DNA of 64,000 nucleotides, from assembly GCA_024529925.1 (NCBI GenBank), contig JAFEUB010001571.1:127501-191500 (forward strand), in the 5' to 3' direction. The position numbers and the translations under genes are program-made. Below the pieces are notes generated by a model. The model searched no databases and had not been told where the DNA came from. It saw only the letters and a program-made list of their open reading frames with translations. Position 1 is the first letter of the stretch; each line of letters begins with the position of its first letter. Positions 1 through 11,849 of the stretch are shown in pieces. Source of the stretch: Ophthalmolycus amberensis (Eukaryota; Chordata; Actinopteri; Perciformes; Zoarcidae).

Positions 1-159
1 TTCACCTCGTCTCTCCAGATGAGAATCAAAGAGGTCATCGGACACCGAAGACGTCTTCTAGTTGATTTAAAGAAGAAGTTAGTCCGATTTTATAACAATA
101 AAACATCCAGAAGGACGACACGTTGGAGAGAAAACACGTTGGAGAGAAAACACGGTCAA

Positions 160-525
160 CAAGATGTAGCAGACAAACAAATACTCTACGAAGTACAAGA
201 CGTTCAACGTACAAGATGTAGCAGACAAACAAATACTCTACGAAGTACAAGACGTTCAACGTACAAGATGTAGCAGACAAACAAATACTCTACGAAGTAC
301 AAGACGTTCAACGTACAAGATGTAGCAGACAAACAAATACTCTACGAAGTACAAGACGTTCAACGTAACAAGATGTAGCAGACAAACAAATACTCTACCA
401 AGTACAAGACGTTCGACGTACAAGATGTAGCAGACAAACAAATACTCTACGAAGTACAAGACGTTCAACATAACAAGATGTAGCAGACAAACAAATACTC
501 TACCAAGTACAAGACGTTCAACGTA
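160..525. repeat. 52-bp minisatellite, about 7 copies
   Basis: Direct repeats start at 160, 212 and 264 with an exact 52-base period, each beginning CAAGATGTAGCAGAC. Later units carry small changes (an added A, CGAAG to CCAAG). A separate 18-base duplication (ACACGTTGGAGAGAAA) precedes it at about 119-150. Open frames here on both strands are by-products of the repeat. Confidence 0.95.
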
Positions 526-539
526 AAAACTACACAACA

Positions 540-625
540 AACCTGAAACCTAAAAACACATCAACACAGGAAACGTCATTAAAAATCTGTTCCATAGACA
601 TTTACTGTACTATTACACACATGAG
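540..625. other. short unassigned spacer
   Basis: Nothing recognisable lies between the 52-bp array and the next tandem repeat. Confidence 0.5.
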
Positions 626-626
626 A

Positions 627-735
627 AGTACTATTGTAAGTACTATTGTAAGTACTATTGTACATGATAGTGTAAGTACTATTGTACATGATAGTGTAAG
701 TACTATTGTACATGATAGTGTAAGTACTATTGTAA
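627..735. repeat. left part of 12/24-bp minisatellite
   Basis: Units of AGTACTATTGTA alternate with a longer form that adds CATGATAGTGTA. The same array resumes at 2904, beyond the LINE, so this is the left flank of one array split by an insertion. Confidence 0.95.
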
Positions 736-2903
736 GGCAAGGCAAGGCAAGTTTATTTGTATAGCACATTTCAACAACAAGGTAATTCAAAGTGCTTCAC
801 ATAAAACCATTAAAAGCATCAAAACACAAGGCAAAAGAAAAGGAGATTTCAAAAACAATTAAAAAACAGTGTAAGAAATAAAATGCAGTAGTAAAATGCA
901 GAAATGCAGGAAATTGATTAATATATTAATTGAACGTGGTTCAATTAAAGGCAGCAGCAAACAGAAAGGTCTTCAATCTTGATTTAAATGAGCTGAGGGT
1001 CTCAGCAGACCTGCAGCTTTCTGGGACTTTGTTCCAGATATGTGGAGCAGAAAAACTGAACGCTGCTTCTCCATGTTTAGTTCTGACTCTGGGAACAGAA
1101 AGTAGACCGGTCCCAGACGACCTGAGGGGTCGGGATGGTTCATAAGGTAGCAGCAGATCGGAGATGTATTTTGGTCCCAAACCATTCAGTGCTTTGTAAA
1201 CCAACAGCAGGATTTTAAAGTCAATTCTTTGTTGGACAGGAAGCCAGTGCAAAGACCTCAGAACTGGAGTGATGTGATCCACCCTCCTGGTCTTAGTGAG
1301 GACTCGAGCTGCAGCGTTCTGAATCAGCTGCAGCTTTCTGACGGATTTTTTACAGAGACCTGTAAACACACCGTTACAGTAGTCCAGTCTGCTGAAGATA
1401 AATGCATGGACAAGTTTTTCCAAATCCTGTTGAGACATAAATCCTCTAATCCTTGATATATTCTTCAGGTGATAGTAGGCTGATTTTGTAATTGTCTTGA
1501 TATGGCTGTTCAGGTTGAGGTCTGAATCCATAACTACACCTAGATTTCTGGCTTGGTTTGTGGGTTTTAACATCAGTGACTGAAGCTGAGCGGTGATTTT
1601 CAATTGTTCGTCCCAAAAACAATTACTTCTGTTTTATCTTTGTTTAATTGAAGAAAATTCTGGCACATCCAGTTGTTGATTTGTTCAATGCAGTTACCCA
1701 GCCCTTGTATGGGATTATAGTCCCCTGGTGACATAGTTATGTAGATTTGTGTGTCGTCTGCATAATTATGATAACACACTTTGTTGTTTTCCATAATCTG
1801 AGCTAGTGGAAGCATGTAGATGTTGAACAGAGGGGGCCCCAGTATTGAACCTTGGGGAACACCACATGTCATTTTAGTCAGCTCTGATGTGTAATCAGCT
1901 ACAGACACAAAGTATTCTCGGCCCTTCAAGTAGGATTCAAACCAGTTAAGTGCTGTGCCAGAGAGTCCCACCCAGATTTTTAGTCTTTCTAGGAGTATGG
2001 CATGGTCGACCGTGTCGAATGCAGCACTGAGATCTAGTAACACTAAGACTGAACTTCTGCCATTGTCTATGTTTAAGTGGATGTCCGTTGAAAACCTTAA
2101 CAAGAGCAGTTTCAGTGCTGTGGTGCTGTCGAAAGCCTGACTGGAAAACATCAAAGCAGTTATTTACGGCCAAGAAGTCGGTCATCTGTTGGAAAACCGC
2201 TTTTTCAATTATTTTACTTAAAAATGGGAGGTTTCATATTGGCCTATAATTTTTCATCGTTGCGGAGTCTAAACTAGCTTTCTTTAGGAGTGGTTTAATA
2301 ACTGCAGTTTTTAGGGCTTGTGGGAAGACACCTGAGAGAAGGGATGTGTTTACAATTTGTAAAAGATCAGTGGTCATGCAGTTCGAAATATTTTTGAAAA
2401 AGTGTGTTGGTAGAATATCCAAGCAGCAGGAGGATGACTTCAGATGTTGTATGATGTCTTCTAGGCTTCTACGGTCGATTGAATGAAATTGTGTCATGAT
2501 ATTTGAATGGATGTTAGATCGGGACAACACATATCCTGTGGTTGATGTGGAGGCACTGACTGCTTGTCTAATTTTCTGAATTTTGTCAGTAAAAAAGGTG
2601 GCAAATTGATTGCATGCCCAGGTGGATTGGAGTTCAGCAGCTACCGACACTGGAGGGTTTGTTAGCCTGTCGACGGTAGCAAATAAGGCGCGTGTATTGT
2701 TCTTGTTTTTGGTTATGATGTCAGAGAAGAATGACTGCCTTGCATTTCTAAGTTCCAAATTATAATTGCGAAGTCTCTCTTTATAGATGTCACAGTGAAC
2801 CTGGAGATTAGTTTTTCGCCACCTGCGCTCAGCTTTCCGACACTCTCGTTTCTCTATTTTGACCAGCGTAGCATTTCTCCAAGGAGATCTTTGCTTACCC
2901 GAG
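736..2903 (-). mobile_element. 5'-truncated L2-type LINE
   Basis: The minus-strand element ends 3' at 736, where GGCAAGGCAAGTTTATTTG and CAAAGTGCTTCACATAAAA are typical of L2-type fish LINE tails. It encodes an L2-like reverse transcriptase and is cut off 5' at about 2903, upstream of the RT. Both sides abut the same 12/24-bp minisatellite, and ATTGTA is present at both junctions as a possible target-site duplication. The L2 assignment comes from the conserved carboxy-terminal region (HWLPVQQRIDFKILLLVYKA). Confidence 0.85.
941..2896 (-). pseudogene. L2 ORF2 remnant: linker, reverse transcriptase, C-terminal domain
   Basis: Three frame segments lie in order on the minus strand. The first, about 2896-2234, is the linker before the RT and ends at KNYRPI. 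The second, about 2154-1600, holds the RT palm with DLSAAFDTVDH, GVPQGSILGP and the catalytic NYADDTQ. The third, 1603-941, holds the post-RT domain. The frames differ, so at least two frameshifts disable it. The endonuclease domain is missing through 5' truncation. An intact element would encode the protein that nicks DNA and reverse-transcribes the LINE RNA. This copy cannot. Confidence 0.85.
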
Positions 2904-4056
2904 ATTGTACATGATATTGTAAGTACTATTGTAAGTACTATTGTACATGATAGTGTAAGTACTATTGTACATGATAGTGTAAGTACTATTGTACATGATA
3001 TTGTAAGTACTATTGTAAGTACTATTGTAAGTACTATTGTACATGATAGTGTAAGTACTATTGTACATGATAGTGTAAGTACTATTGTACATGATAGTGT
3101 AAGTACTATTGTACATGATAGTGTAAGTACTATTGTACATGATATTGTAAGTACTATTGTAAGTACTATTGTACATGATAGTGTAAGTACTATTGTACAT
3201 GATAGTGTAAGTACTATTGTACATGATAGTGTAAGTACTATTGTACATGATATTGTAAGTACTATTGTAAGTACTATTGTACATGATAGTGTAAGTACTA
3301 TTGTACATGATAGTGTAAGTACTATTGTAAGTACTATTGTACATGATAGTGTAAGTACTATTGTACATGATAGTGTAAGTACTATTGTACATGATAGTGT
3401 AAGTATTATTGTACATGATATTGTAAGTACTATTGTAAGTACTATTGTACATGATATTGTAAGTACTATTGTACATGATAGTGTAAGTACTATTGTAAGT
3501 ACTATTGTACATGATAGTGTAAGTATTATTGTACATGATATTGTAAGTACTATTGTACATGATATTGTAAGTACTATTGTACATGATAGTGTAAGTACTA
3601 TTGTAAGTACTATTGTACATGATAGTGTAAGTACTATTGTACATGATAGTGTAAGTACTATTGTACATGATAGTGTAAGTACTATTGTAAGTACTATTGT
3701 ACATGATATTGTAAGTACTATTGTAAGTACTATTGTACATGATAGTGTAAGTACTATTGTACATGATAGTGTAAGTACTATTGTACATGATAGTGTAAGT
3801 ACTATTGTAAGTACTATTGTACATGATAGTGTAAGTACTATTGTACATGATAGTGTAAGTACTATTGTAAGTACTATTGTACATGATATTGTAAGTACTA
3901 TTGTAAGTACTATTGTACATGATAGTGTAAGTACTATTGTACATGATAGTGTAAGTACTATTGTACATGATAGTGTAAGTATTATTGTACATGATATTGT
4001 AAGTACTATTGTAAGTACTATTGTACATGATATTGTAAGTACTATTGTACATGATG
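2904..4056. repeat. 12/24-bp minisatellite, main block
   Basis: About 1.15 kb of AGTACTATTGTA (12 bp) mixed with 24-bp units carrying CATGATAGTGTA or CATGATATTGTA. The array is stop-free in several frames because the units are multiples of three, which creates spurious ORFs of 385-409 codons rich in STIVHD or YNSTY. Confidence 0.97.
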
Positions 4057-4492
4057 TAAGAATAAAACGTGTTTTATTCCACACTTAGCTGTAATACATG
4101 TACTATACTTAATAAATGTACTTACAGTACAAGTACAGATCAAGTTAGTCCTTCCGTTCTGACTGGAGGCTACAATGCTAAGCTAGTCGCTTTGCTGAGA
4201 CTTTTCCAGCTGCACCGTTTTATTAACATGAAGTCTTCATATTATATATATTTATATTCTGCTCACTGGACATGAGATATACACTAACGTAGTTCTAACA
4301 GATCCACGGTCAGTGGTTTGGCTCATTGTAATACTTCCGGGTTAGCACACGTTAGCTGAGCTGCTAGCTGGAGGTTAGCATTTACTACACAGCTACACCG
4401 GGACACCGTCGCTACTACATGCTACTACTAGTACTACTGCTAGTACTACAACGTACTGCGTGCACATGTACACAGGTCGAGTACACACTCAC
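4057..4492. other. unassigned spacer / intron of the minus-strand gene
   Basis: No coding signal is visible. There are TAGC-rich stretches (GTTAGCTGAGCTGCTAGC) near 4350 and a TACTAC run near 4420. If the exon at 4493-4707 is real, this is the start of its intron 1. Confidence 0.5.
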
Positions 4493-4707
4493 GCATCGAG
4501 CAGGAGCAGAGCCAGCTCCGAGTCCAGCTGGAGCCCTTTAGCCGCTCGGAGGGCTCTCCATCGCGGGAACACCGGGCCGATGTTGATCCGGGTCTTGTCT
4601 CTCTCTTTGTCGGAGGCCTTCTTAGCGGAGGAGCGTCTGTTCTTCTTCGGAGGAGGAAGACGAGGAAAGTCTTCCTCAGCTGAACGCTTCGAGCTGCTCT
4701 CCGCCAT
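4493..4707 (-). CDS. first coding exon of an unrecognised fish gene
   Basis: The minus-strand ORF starts at ATG 4707 in a good context (AAGATGGCGGAG, which also matches the YY1 core). It encodes about 71 residues: a Ser/Lys-rich start, a basic proline patch (LPPPKKNRR), then a conserved-looking block (KTRINIGPVFPRWRALRAAK) ending in a leucine run. The frame runs into a consensus splice donor: exon ...GATGC then GTGAGT at 4492-4487, phase 2. I recall similar KTR-NIG-F-RWR-LR first exons in uncharacterised fish proteins but cannot name a function. No next exon is recognisable to the left, so it may lie outside the window or be lost to the repeats. Confidence 0.5.
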
Positions 4708-4743
4708 CTTTCACTGGGAGGAGCACGAGAGCACCAGAAGGGA

Positions 4744-4778
<35 letters not shown>

Positions 4779-4835
4779 GTAATTTAATGGCGGACTACAA
4801 ACCGACGTTGAAGGTGCCTACTGCCACCTAAAATA
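4700..4835. promoter_or_regulatory. probable 5' flank of the minus-strand exon
   Basis: The exon starts inside AAGATGGCGG, a YY1-type start-site motif. Just upstream is a pyrimidine tract (TCCTCC repeated), and ATGGCGGAC occurs on the plus strand at about 4789. A compact, possibly bidirectional promoter is an inference. Confidence 0.3.
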
Positions 4836-4837
4836 AT

Positions 4838-4839
4838 CT

Positions 4840-4879
<40 letters not shown>
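4838..4879. repeat. (ATC)n microsatellite
   Basis: Thirteen or so uninterrupted ATC units. Confidence 0.95.
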
Positions 4880-4880
<1 letters not shown>

Positions 4881-4962
4881 GCAGCCAGAAGAGGCTCCAT
4901 CATCTAAACTCTGCTCCTCATTAAAGAACCAGCAGCAGAATGTTGATTACCTCTCAACGGCT

Positions 4963-4990
4963 GTGTGTGTGTGTGTGTCTACTGTAGGTC

Positions 4991-5021
<31 letters not shown>

Positions 5022-5057
5022 AGGAGTGTGTGTGTGTAGGAGTGTGTGTATGTGTGT
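4963..5057. repeat. (GT)n microsatellite
   Basis: Several GT runs broken by CTACTGTAG and GTAGGAGTG. Confidence 0.95.
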
Positions 5058-6537
5058 CGTCTCACTCGTCTCTCACACGTCTCTCACACGTCTCTCACTC
5101 GTCTCTCACTCGTCTCTCACTCGTCTCTCACACGTCTCTCACTCGTCTCTCACACGTCTCTCACTCGTCTCTCACACGTCTCTCACTCGTCTCTCACTCG
5201 TCTCTCACTCGTCTCTCACACGTCTCTCACTCGTCTCTCACACGTCTCTCACACGTCTCTCACTCGTCTCTCACTCGTCTCTCACTCGTCTCTCACACGT
5301 CTCTCACTCGTCTCTCACACGTCTCTCACTCGTCTCTCACTCGTCTCTCACTCGTCTCTCACACGTCTCACACACGTCTCTCACTCGTCTCTCACACGTC
5401 TCTCACTCGTCTCTCACACGTCTCTCACACGTCTCTCACTCGTCTCTCACACGTCTCTCACTCGTCTCTCACTCGTCTCTCACTCGTCTCTCACACGTCT
5501 CTCACTCGTCTCACTCTCGTCTCTCACTCGTCTCTCACTCGTCTCTCACTCGTCTCTCACTCGTCTCTCACTCGTCTCTCACACGTCTCTCACACGTCTC
5601 TCACTCGTCTCTCACTCGTCTCTCACTCGTCTCACTCTCGTCTCTCACTCGTCTCTCACTCGTCTCTCACTCGTCTCTCACTCGTGTCTCACTCGTCTCT
5701 CACTCGTCGCTCACACGTCTCTCACACGTCGCTCACTCGTCTCTCACTCGTCTCTCACACGTCTCTCACTCGTCTCTCACTCGTCTCTCACACGTCTCTC
5801 ACTCGTCTCACTCGTCTCTCACACGTCTCTCACACGTCTCTCACACGTCTCTCACACGTCTCTCACTCGTCTCTCACTCGTCTCTCACTCGTCTCTCACT
5901 CGTCTCTCACTCGTCTCTCACACGTCTCTCACTCGTCTCTCACTCGTCTCTCACTCGTCTCTCACACGTCTCTCACACGTCTCTCACTCGTCTCTCACTC
6001 GTCTCTCACTCGTCTCTCACACGTCTCTCACTCGTCTCTCACTCGTCTCTCACACGTCTCTCACTCGTCTCTCACTCGTCTCTCACACGTCTCTCACTCG
6101 TCTCTCACTCGTCTCTCACACGTCTCTCACTCGTCTCTCACACGTCTCTCACTCGTCTCTCACTCTCCTCTCACTCGTCTCTCACTCGTCTCTCACACGT
6201 CTCTCACTCGTCTCTCACTCGTCTCTCACACGTCTCTCACACGTCTCTCACTCGTCTCTCTCACGTCTCTCACTCGTCTCTCTCACGTCTCTCTCACGTC
6301 TCTCACACGTCTCTCACTCGTCTCTCACTCGTCTCTCACTCGTCTCTCACTCGTCTCACTCGTCTCTCACTCGTCTCTCACTCGTCTCTCACACGTCTCT
6401 CACACGTCTCTCACTCGTCTCACTCTCGTCTCTCACTCGTCTCACTCTCGTCTCACTCTCGTCTCTCACTCGTCTCTCACTCGTCTCTCACTCGTCTCTC
6501 ACTCGTCTCTCACACGTCTCTCACTCGTCTCTCACTC
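5058..6537. repeat. 11-bp minisatellite with two main unit types
   Basis: About 1.48 kb of CGTCTCTCACT or CGTCTCTCACA units, roughly 130 copies, with a few 8-bp and T-to-G variants. One CpG occurs per unit. Eleven is not a multiple of three, so all three forward frames read the same SHSSLTRLSLV-type peptide. This explains the three 500-codon open frames, which are not genes. Confidence 0.97.
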
Positions 6538-7477
6538 TATTCTGCTCCTGCTTCGTGCAGGAAAGCTGAGCAGATCGCTAACAGTGGATCCGTGAAATAA
6601 AGACCATGGAATCCGTAGAAGAGTTTCAGGACTTTAGTGTGAATCTTCCTTATTTGTAAAACTGTGGAAACACAATATGAAATATGGCTTTACAAACGGT
6701 CCATATACACATACATGAATACAACACAACAATCCATGACACAGCCATCATGTAACATGTCCGACTAGCTAGCTTCTAAACTAATTTTAACATTACCACC
6801 AATGGAGAAATGCTAACCGCGATTAGCATTTAATACAACACAAATGCTATAGTAAAAGAGCGAATAGAATATATCTTCGTACATCTTTTCATGCTTCATA
6901 AAGACATACTTACAGACTAAGGTCTCTCAAGGCTACCAAACGGAAGTGAAACGTTAGTGCAGCGTGTCTTCTCATTAGAATCTAAAACAATGAGGCACTA
7001 ACTGCGGCAAGAGAGGAGGGATAAATACGAGCATGAAAATTCAATGACATTCTACCACACAGAAATGTGGGGGCAGAACACACTCGTTTCTTCGGTGGTG
7101 TCTGTTCTCACTAGTAGCTCTGAATAGCATTTACTGCTAACTGTGGCTTCAGACGTCCGCTCCATAGGTCTGATGATTCCGCTGGTCATGCCGCTCGCTA
7201 ATCGCTCCAATAACAGCTGCTTCCTCCACAGAAATGCAGACTTTTACTGCACAACAGCTGCTAGCACAGACAACAAAGCAAGCAACGCTTGAAATTCGTT
7301 ATCCATGTTGAAATGAATCACTGGTAGACCAGTTTGTTTTCTTCCGGGTACGGGTCACGTGATAGTGAGTGTGACGAATCAGGGACGGCGACGTCATGGC
7401 TGCTCAGAACCAATCCAGGAGCGAACACGGTGTGGGCGTCATGTTTTCTAAACACATCCGTTTCTGACCGTCCACAC
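6538..7477. other. non-coding, unassigned
   Basis: No supported gene. A 17-codon frame with a good start context lies at 6606 (ACCATGGAATCC) but has no other support. The block 7140-7440 is GC-richer, with CACGTGA and CAAT-type motifs. I could not classify it. Confidence 0.45.
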
Positions 7478-7932
7478 CATGGTGTAACGGTTCACAAAGT
7501 CACGGTTGGGTTCGGTACGATACAGTGGAGCCACGGTTCGGTACGTTTCGGTACAGTAAAAAACTATAAATGCCAGAGAAATGTACTTGATTTTAAAATA
7601 TATTTATTCATTACAACTAACATCATAAAGTTATTCTTTGACTTTGAACAATGATGGAACTATACCTGAGTGACCCATCTTCTGGGGTGTCTTCTTAGCA
7701 ACACATAAGCATAAAAAACAAAAACTGCTCCTTAATGTTATGTAGTATTGTTACTTACATCTTGCAAAAGAGATTTTTAATCTCAATGGGACTACCTGGT
7801 TAAATAAAGGTTTTAAAAAATATATATATATATATATTTTTTTATTCAAACGTATTGTTCAGTTCGTCATGCGTACCGAACCGTGAGCCTCGTACCGAAC
7901 GGTTCAATACGAATACGCGTATCGTTACACCC

Positions 7933-7934
<2 letters not shown>
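7478..7934. mobile_element. MITE-like DNA element with terminal inverted repeats
   Basis: The left end GGTGTAACGGTTCAC (7481) is mirrored by CGTTACACCCCTAA at the right end (7923-7935). Inside each end, GGTTCGGTACG and CGTACCGAACC form further inverted copies (about 7509-7555 against 7875-7900). The interior encodes nothing recognisable. The ends resemble fish non-autonomous hAT-type elements, which is recall rather than a computed match. Confidence 0.65.
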
Positions 7935-7985
<51 letters not shown>

Positions 7986-8723
7986 GTATATATATATATA
8001 TATAAATAAATACACATATATATATATATATATACGTATATATATATATACACATGTAAATAAATACACATATATATATATATATATATATACGTATATA
8101 TATATATATACACATGTAAATAAATACACATATACGTATATATATATATATATATATATACGTATATATATATATATATATACGTATATATATATATATA
8201 TACATGTAAATAAATACACATATATATATATATATATATACGTATATATATATATACACATGTAAATAAATACACATATATATATATATATACGTATATA
8301 TATATATATACACATGTAAATAAATACACATATACGTATATATATATATATATATATATACGTATATATATATATATATATACGTATATATATATATATA
8401 CATGTAAATAAATACACATATATATATATATATATATATATACGTATATATATATACACATGTAAATAAATACACATATATATATATATATATATACGTA
8501 TATATATATATATATATACGTATATATATATATACGTATATATATATATATACACATGTAAATAAATACACATATATATATATATATACGTATATATATA
8601 TATATATAAATAAATACACATATATATATATATATATATACGTATATATATATATACACATGTAAATAAATACACATATATATATATATATATACGTATA
8701 TATATATATACATGTAAATAAAT

Positions 8724-8754
<31 letters not shown>

Positions 8755-8787
8755 CGTATATATATATACACATGTAAATAAATACAC

Positions 8788-8818
<31 letters not shown>

Positions 8819-8957
8819 TACGTATATATATATATATATATATACGTATATATATATATATACGTATATATATATATATATATACGTATATATATATATA
8901 TGTGTATTTATATATATATATACGTATATATATATATATATGTGTATTTATATATAT
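7935..8957. repeat. (TA)n array with a higher-order unit
   Basis: About 1 kb of TA repeat punctuated by ACGTAT and, roughly every 60-130 bp, by ACACATGTAAATAAATACAC. The recurrent spacer shows that larger blocks have duplicated, not just single TA steps. The long antisense frames (YIYIY) are artefacts. Confidence 0.95.
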
Positions 8958-9049
8958 GGGATATGACTGGATACATCTGAGGGGGCATGGAGATATTCAT
9001 TTGACCAGAAGGGTACAAGAGGCCAGCTGGAAACGTTTTCTACTGGACG

Positions 9050-9520
9050 GGAGATCCAGAGACCAAACTATAAACTGGCCTTTAATTCCAAACTGGGTCT
9101 GAGGAGTTTGAATTCAAGGACTATAAGCATGTTTTTACAGATGGATCAAAGGATCCAATAACAGTAGCAGCTCCTCACTGTGGAGGTCTAAGTTGATTTA
9201 CTCCCTCCTGCATGGTATATATAGATATAACGGGCAGAACAAAACCAACCACACAAAGTCTTCATCTGTCTCATCGCATTATTCTGGGTTTCTGCTCATA
9301 GAGGCATTCTGGGAAATAAAAGAGTGGACCAATGAGGGAAACGTACATACGCATGTTAATCTTTCAAATCAGAAGGAAAGGAAAGCAAAAAAGAAAAGGC
9401 AGCAGCACTGGGATCAGGAGACAAGACAGAGACATTTACAGTCAATTCAATTGAGAAGTAGGGGAGGAAACAGGGAGAGAAGAGCAGAGGAGACAACATT
9501 CTGGACTCTGTAGGAGATAA
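9050..9520 (+). pseudogene. LINE fragment with RNase H-like and C-terminal remnant (I/Nimb-like)
   Basis: The plus strand near 9120-9180 encodes KHVFTDGSKDP, the first-aspartate motif of LINE-type RNase H. It is followed, after frame breaks, by HWDQETRQRHLQSIQ and RGGNRERRAEE, which resemble the C-terminus of I/Nimb-clade fish LINEs. No RT is present. The clade is from memory and uncertain. Confidence 0.45.
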
Positions 9521-9549
9521 ATACATCCAGGAGAGCAACGCTAAGGACG

Positions 9550-9775
9550 CAAGCTGCCGCTTAAACCAAAAAGCAGAAGAAGTATTTTCTTTTGTTTATA
9601 ATTTATTTAATTATTATTATTTTGTTCGTTTCTTTTGTTTTGTTATGTTTTGTTTAATTTTTCTTAATTTTAATTGTTTTATTTCATTTCACTTTATTTA
9701 TTTATTCATTTATTCATTCATTCATTCATTTTTTGTAGGAAGGATTGTGTGTCTATTGTCTGATCTACACTCCGG
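9550..9775. other. AT-rich low-complexity DNA
   Basis: TTTTA/TTTG-rich and ATTC-rich tract. No gene is visible. Confidence 0.7.
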
Positions 9776-9782
9776 AGCAGAA

Positions 9783-9985
9783 GGTGGCGGTAATGCACCA
9801 ATAAGCTGAATGACAACCAGAAGAAGAAGAAGAAGCGTACCGGAAGTGTTGCTAGTGCTTCCGGGTCTCTGGTCTCTATCTGAACACAGTTAGCATGCGG
9901 CTGTGTTAGCATGTCAGCTGACTGTCAATAAGGACACAAACACAGTGTAGTTTTCTTTGGTCTTCTTTCACTCGATCTGTGGAAA
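9783..9985 (+). promoter_or_regulatory. ZNF-family promoter copy 1
   Basis: GGTGGCGGTAATGC (9783-9796) is followed by an AGAAG run, then ACCGGAAGTGTTGC and GCTTCCGGGTCTC, which form two ETS-like GGAA cores in opposite orientation. The block 9835-10062 is nearly repeated at 27901-28130. It lies directly 5' of a decayed ZNF first exon, so I infer that it was the promoter of gene A. Confidence 0.5.
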
Positions 9986-10136
9986 ATGTCCACATTTCAG
10001 GATGTTCAACGTGAATTCAAACGGCGGCTCGCGGTCCTCTGATTGGACATTTGGAGACAATAATATCCGGATATGAAAAGGAGAAAAGTGCTGCATGTGG
10101 TTTTAAAGGCCGACATGGAGCTGCGGAGAGAAGCAG
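9986..10136 (+). pseudogene. decayed first exon of ZNF gene A
   Basis: ATG at 9986 begins MSTFQDVQREFKRRL, positioned like the family start seen at 61446. The frame then hits TGA at 10040. A neighbouring frame reads IGHLETIISGYEKE, matching the family's IFG-FERTI-EYEEE block. The original frame returns with RKVLHVV...LRREA and ends in a CAG|GTTGG donor (intron from 10137) in phase 1, as in intact first exons. The exon therefore carries two compensating frame breaks. An in-frame ATG at 10073 would still give a 21-codon leader joined correctly to the exon at 15558, so a shortened protein A remains possible. Confidence 0.5.
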
Positions 10137-11160
10137 GTTGGTTTTCTTTCTCCCGCTGGAAACATCTGTACTGATCATGTTGTCCGTGCTAAGCTAACGT
10201 TAGCCTGTTAGCAGCTAGCTCCTGCTAACAGGCTACCATTAGCCTGTTAGCTGCTAGCTGATGCAAACAGCTTCTACTGCGTGTTGAGGATCGTTTGTTG
10301 TGATTAGGAGCAAAGTAACGAAGTACTTGTACTCAACTACTCTACTCAAGTACTAATAACAGGTACTTGTACTTCACTTCACAGTATTTCCATTCTCTGC
10401 TACTTTATACTTCTACTGGCTGCACTAGCTAACGTTATATCTCAGAGACACTGAAGCAGTACTCTGATCTTTAAGTACTTCTTCAGTTAAAGTACTAATA
10501 CCACAGTGAGTTCCTACAGTTACTGTGGTGTCTTCAGCGTTTTTCTCAAAATCTTCTCACAGAACTGAATTTATTTAGTTTTTCTGTCGCCGTCTCTCAG
10601 CCTGCAGTACCACTCTCCACCTGACTGGTAGCTGGTGTACCGGCGGGGGCGCTGTTTTACAGAAAAATATGAAATACTATGACATTTAATGTTTATCTCT
10701 ATTACTACTACTACATATACTACTATTGCTTATATTATTGCAGCTTCTACTACTAATAACATTGATACTTCTACTAATACTACTGTATTACTACTGTTAC
10801 TACCACTACTACTGGGCGCAATATCAAAGCCCCCCCCATACCCGGTTCTACCCAGAACCGGTGTAACGACCCAACTGGTTTCTGTACCGTTGTGTTCCGC
10901 CAACTTCAGGTTTGTCTGATAGTCACCGTTTAGTCATATTTCTTTATCATAAAGCGTAAAGTGGTTCATACGACCGAAGACTAAGATACTCTTCAATCAA
11001 ACCGTAGTTTGAAATCGAACCACAACAGAAAGTTACCCGGCCGGTGATGTACTACTACATCAATAAGTACCTGGAAACACTGACGTAACTGCTGGTAGAG
11101 TAGAGTACAGAGCCCCCCCCCCCCCAAACGAAATATGTATTCTAATATATAACCGGTTCT
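10137..11160. other. intron of ZNF A, no gene
   Basis: It holds a TAGC-rich palindromic stretch (about 10190-10260), an AAGTACTTGTACT-type repeat (about 10320-10400) like the ends of the hAT at 53689-54907, and TACTAC-rich sequence at 10700-10810. Confidence 0.55.
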
Positions 11161-11214
11161 AAATGAGTAAAAACCTGCCCAGAGTTACTGCTACTGGTAC
11201 TTTCTTAGTTCTGG

Positions 11215-11507
11215 TCTCTCTCTTTGTCTGTCTCTCTGTCTGTCTGTCTCTCTCTCTGTCTGACTGTCTCTCTGTCTGTCTCTCTCTCTGTCTGACTGTC
11301 TCTCTCTTTGTCTCGCTCTCTCTGTCTGTCTCTCTCTCTGTCTGACTGTCTCTCTCTCTGTCTGTCTCTCTCTCTCTCTCTCTCTGTCTGACTCTCTGTC
11401 TGTCTCTCTCTGTCTGACTGTCTCTCTCTCTGTCTGTCTCTCTGTCTGTCTCTCTCTCTGTCTGACTGTCTCTCTCTTTCTTTGTCTCTCTGTCTGTCTC
11501 TCTGTCT
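11215..11507. repeat. (CTGT/CTCT)n microsatellite
   Basis: Interleaved GTCTCTCT and GTCTGACT units. CT repeats resume at 11805 after an inserted LTR. Confidence 0.95.
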
Positions 11508-11804
11508 TGTCATGACCCGGCTCAAAAAGTCGTAACATGAGGGAGACAAGACGAGCTATAAAAGTAATAAATAGACATTTATTTAAAGTACAGCTAACTA
11601 AATAAACACTCAGAACAAGGCAGCAGCCAGCCAGGTCCTCCACACAGGAGTCAGAGAGGAACCCAGCCAAAGAAGAGGGGCAGCCTTTATAGCTGGGACC
11701 AACCCAGCAGGCTCAGGTGGGGCTCGTTAGCTGCCGATCAACATCCTGCAAGACAACCTGAGAAGAAACAGACACAGACCCCTTGTGGAAGGGAGGGGTC
11801 GTCA
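11508..11804 (-). mobile_element. solo LTR inside the CT repeat
   Basis: Read on the minus strand, the block starts TGACGACCCC (11804) and ends GGGTCATGACA (11508), giving TG...CA termini. Between them lie a TATA box (CCAGCTATAAAGG, about 11690) and AATAAA (about 11580), in the expected order. No internal retroviral sequence adjoins it. CT repeat flanks both sides, so the target duplication is ambiguous. Confidence 0.55.
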
Positions 11805-11849
11805 CTCTCTCTCTCTCTCTCTCTTCTATATATCTTATTTTTGAGTTTA

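Noticed and set aside
2895..4088. Open frames of 385-616 codons in the 12/24-bp array on both strands
   Set aside because: Repeat units are multiples of three without stops. Only the part at about 2234-2896 on the minus strand is coding in origin (LINE).
4879..6600. Three overlapping plus-strand frames of over 500 codons
   Set aside because: All read the same 11-bp repeat peptide in different frames. Satellite artefact.
7842..8789. Tyr/Ile-rich frames of about 300 codons
   Set aside because: TA repeat translated. There is no start context or domain.
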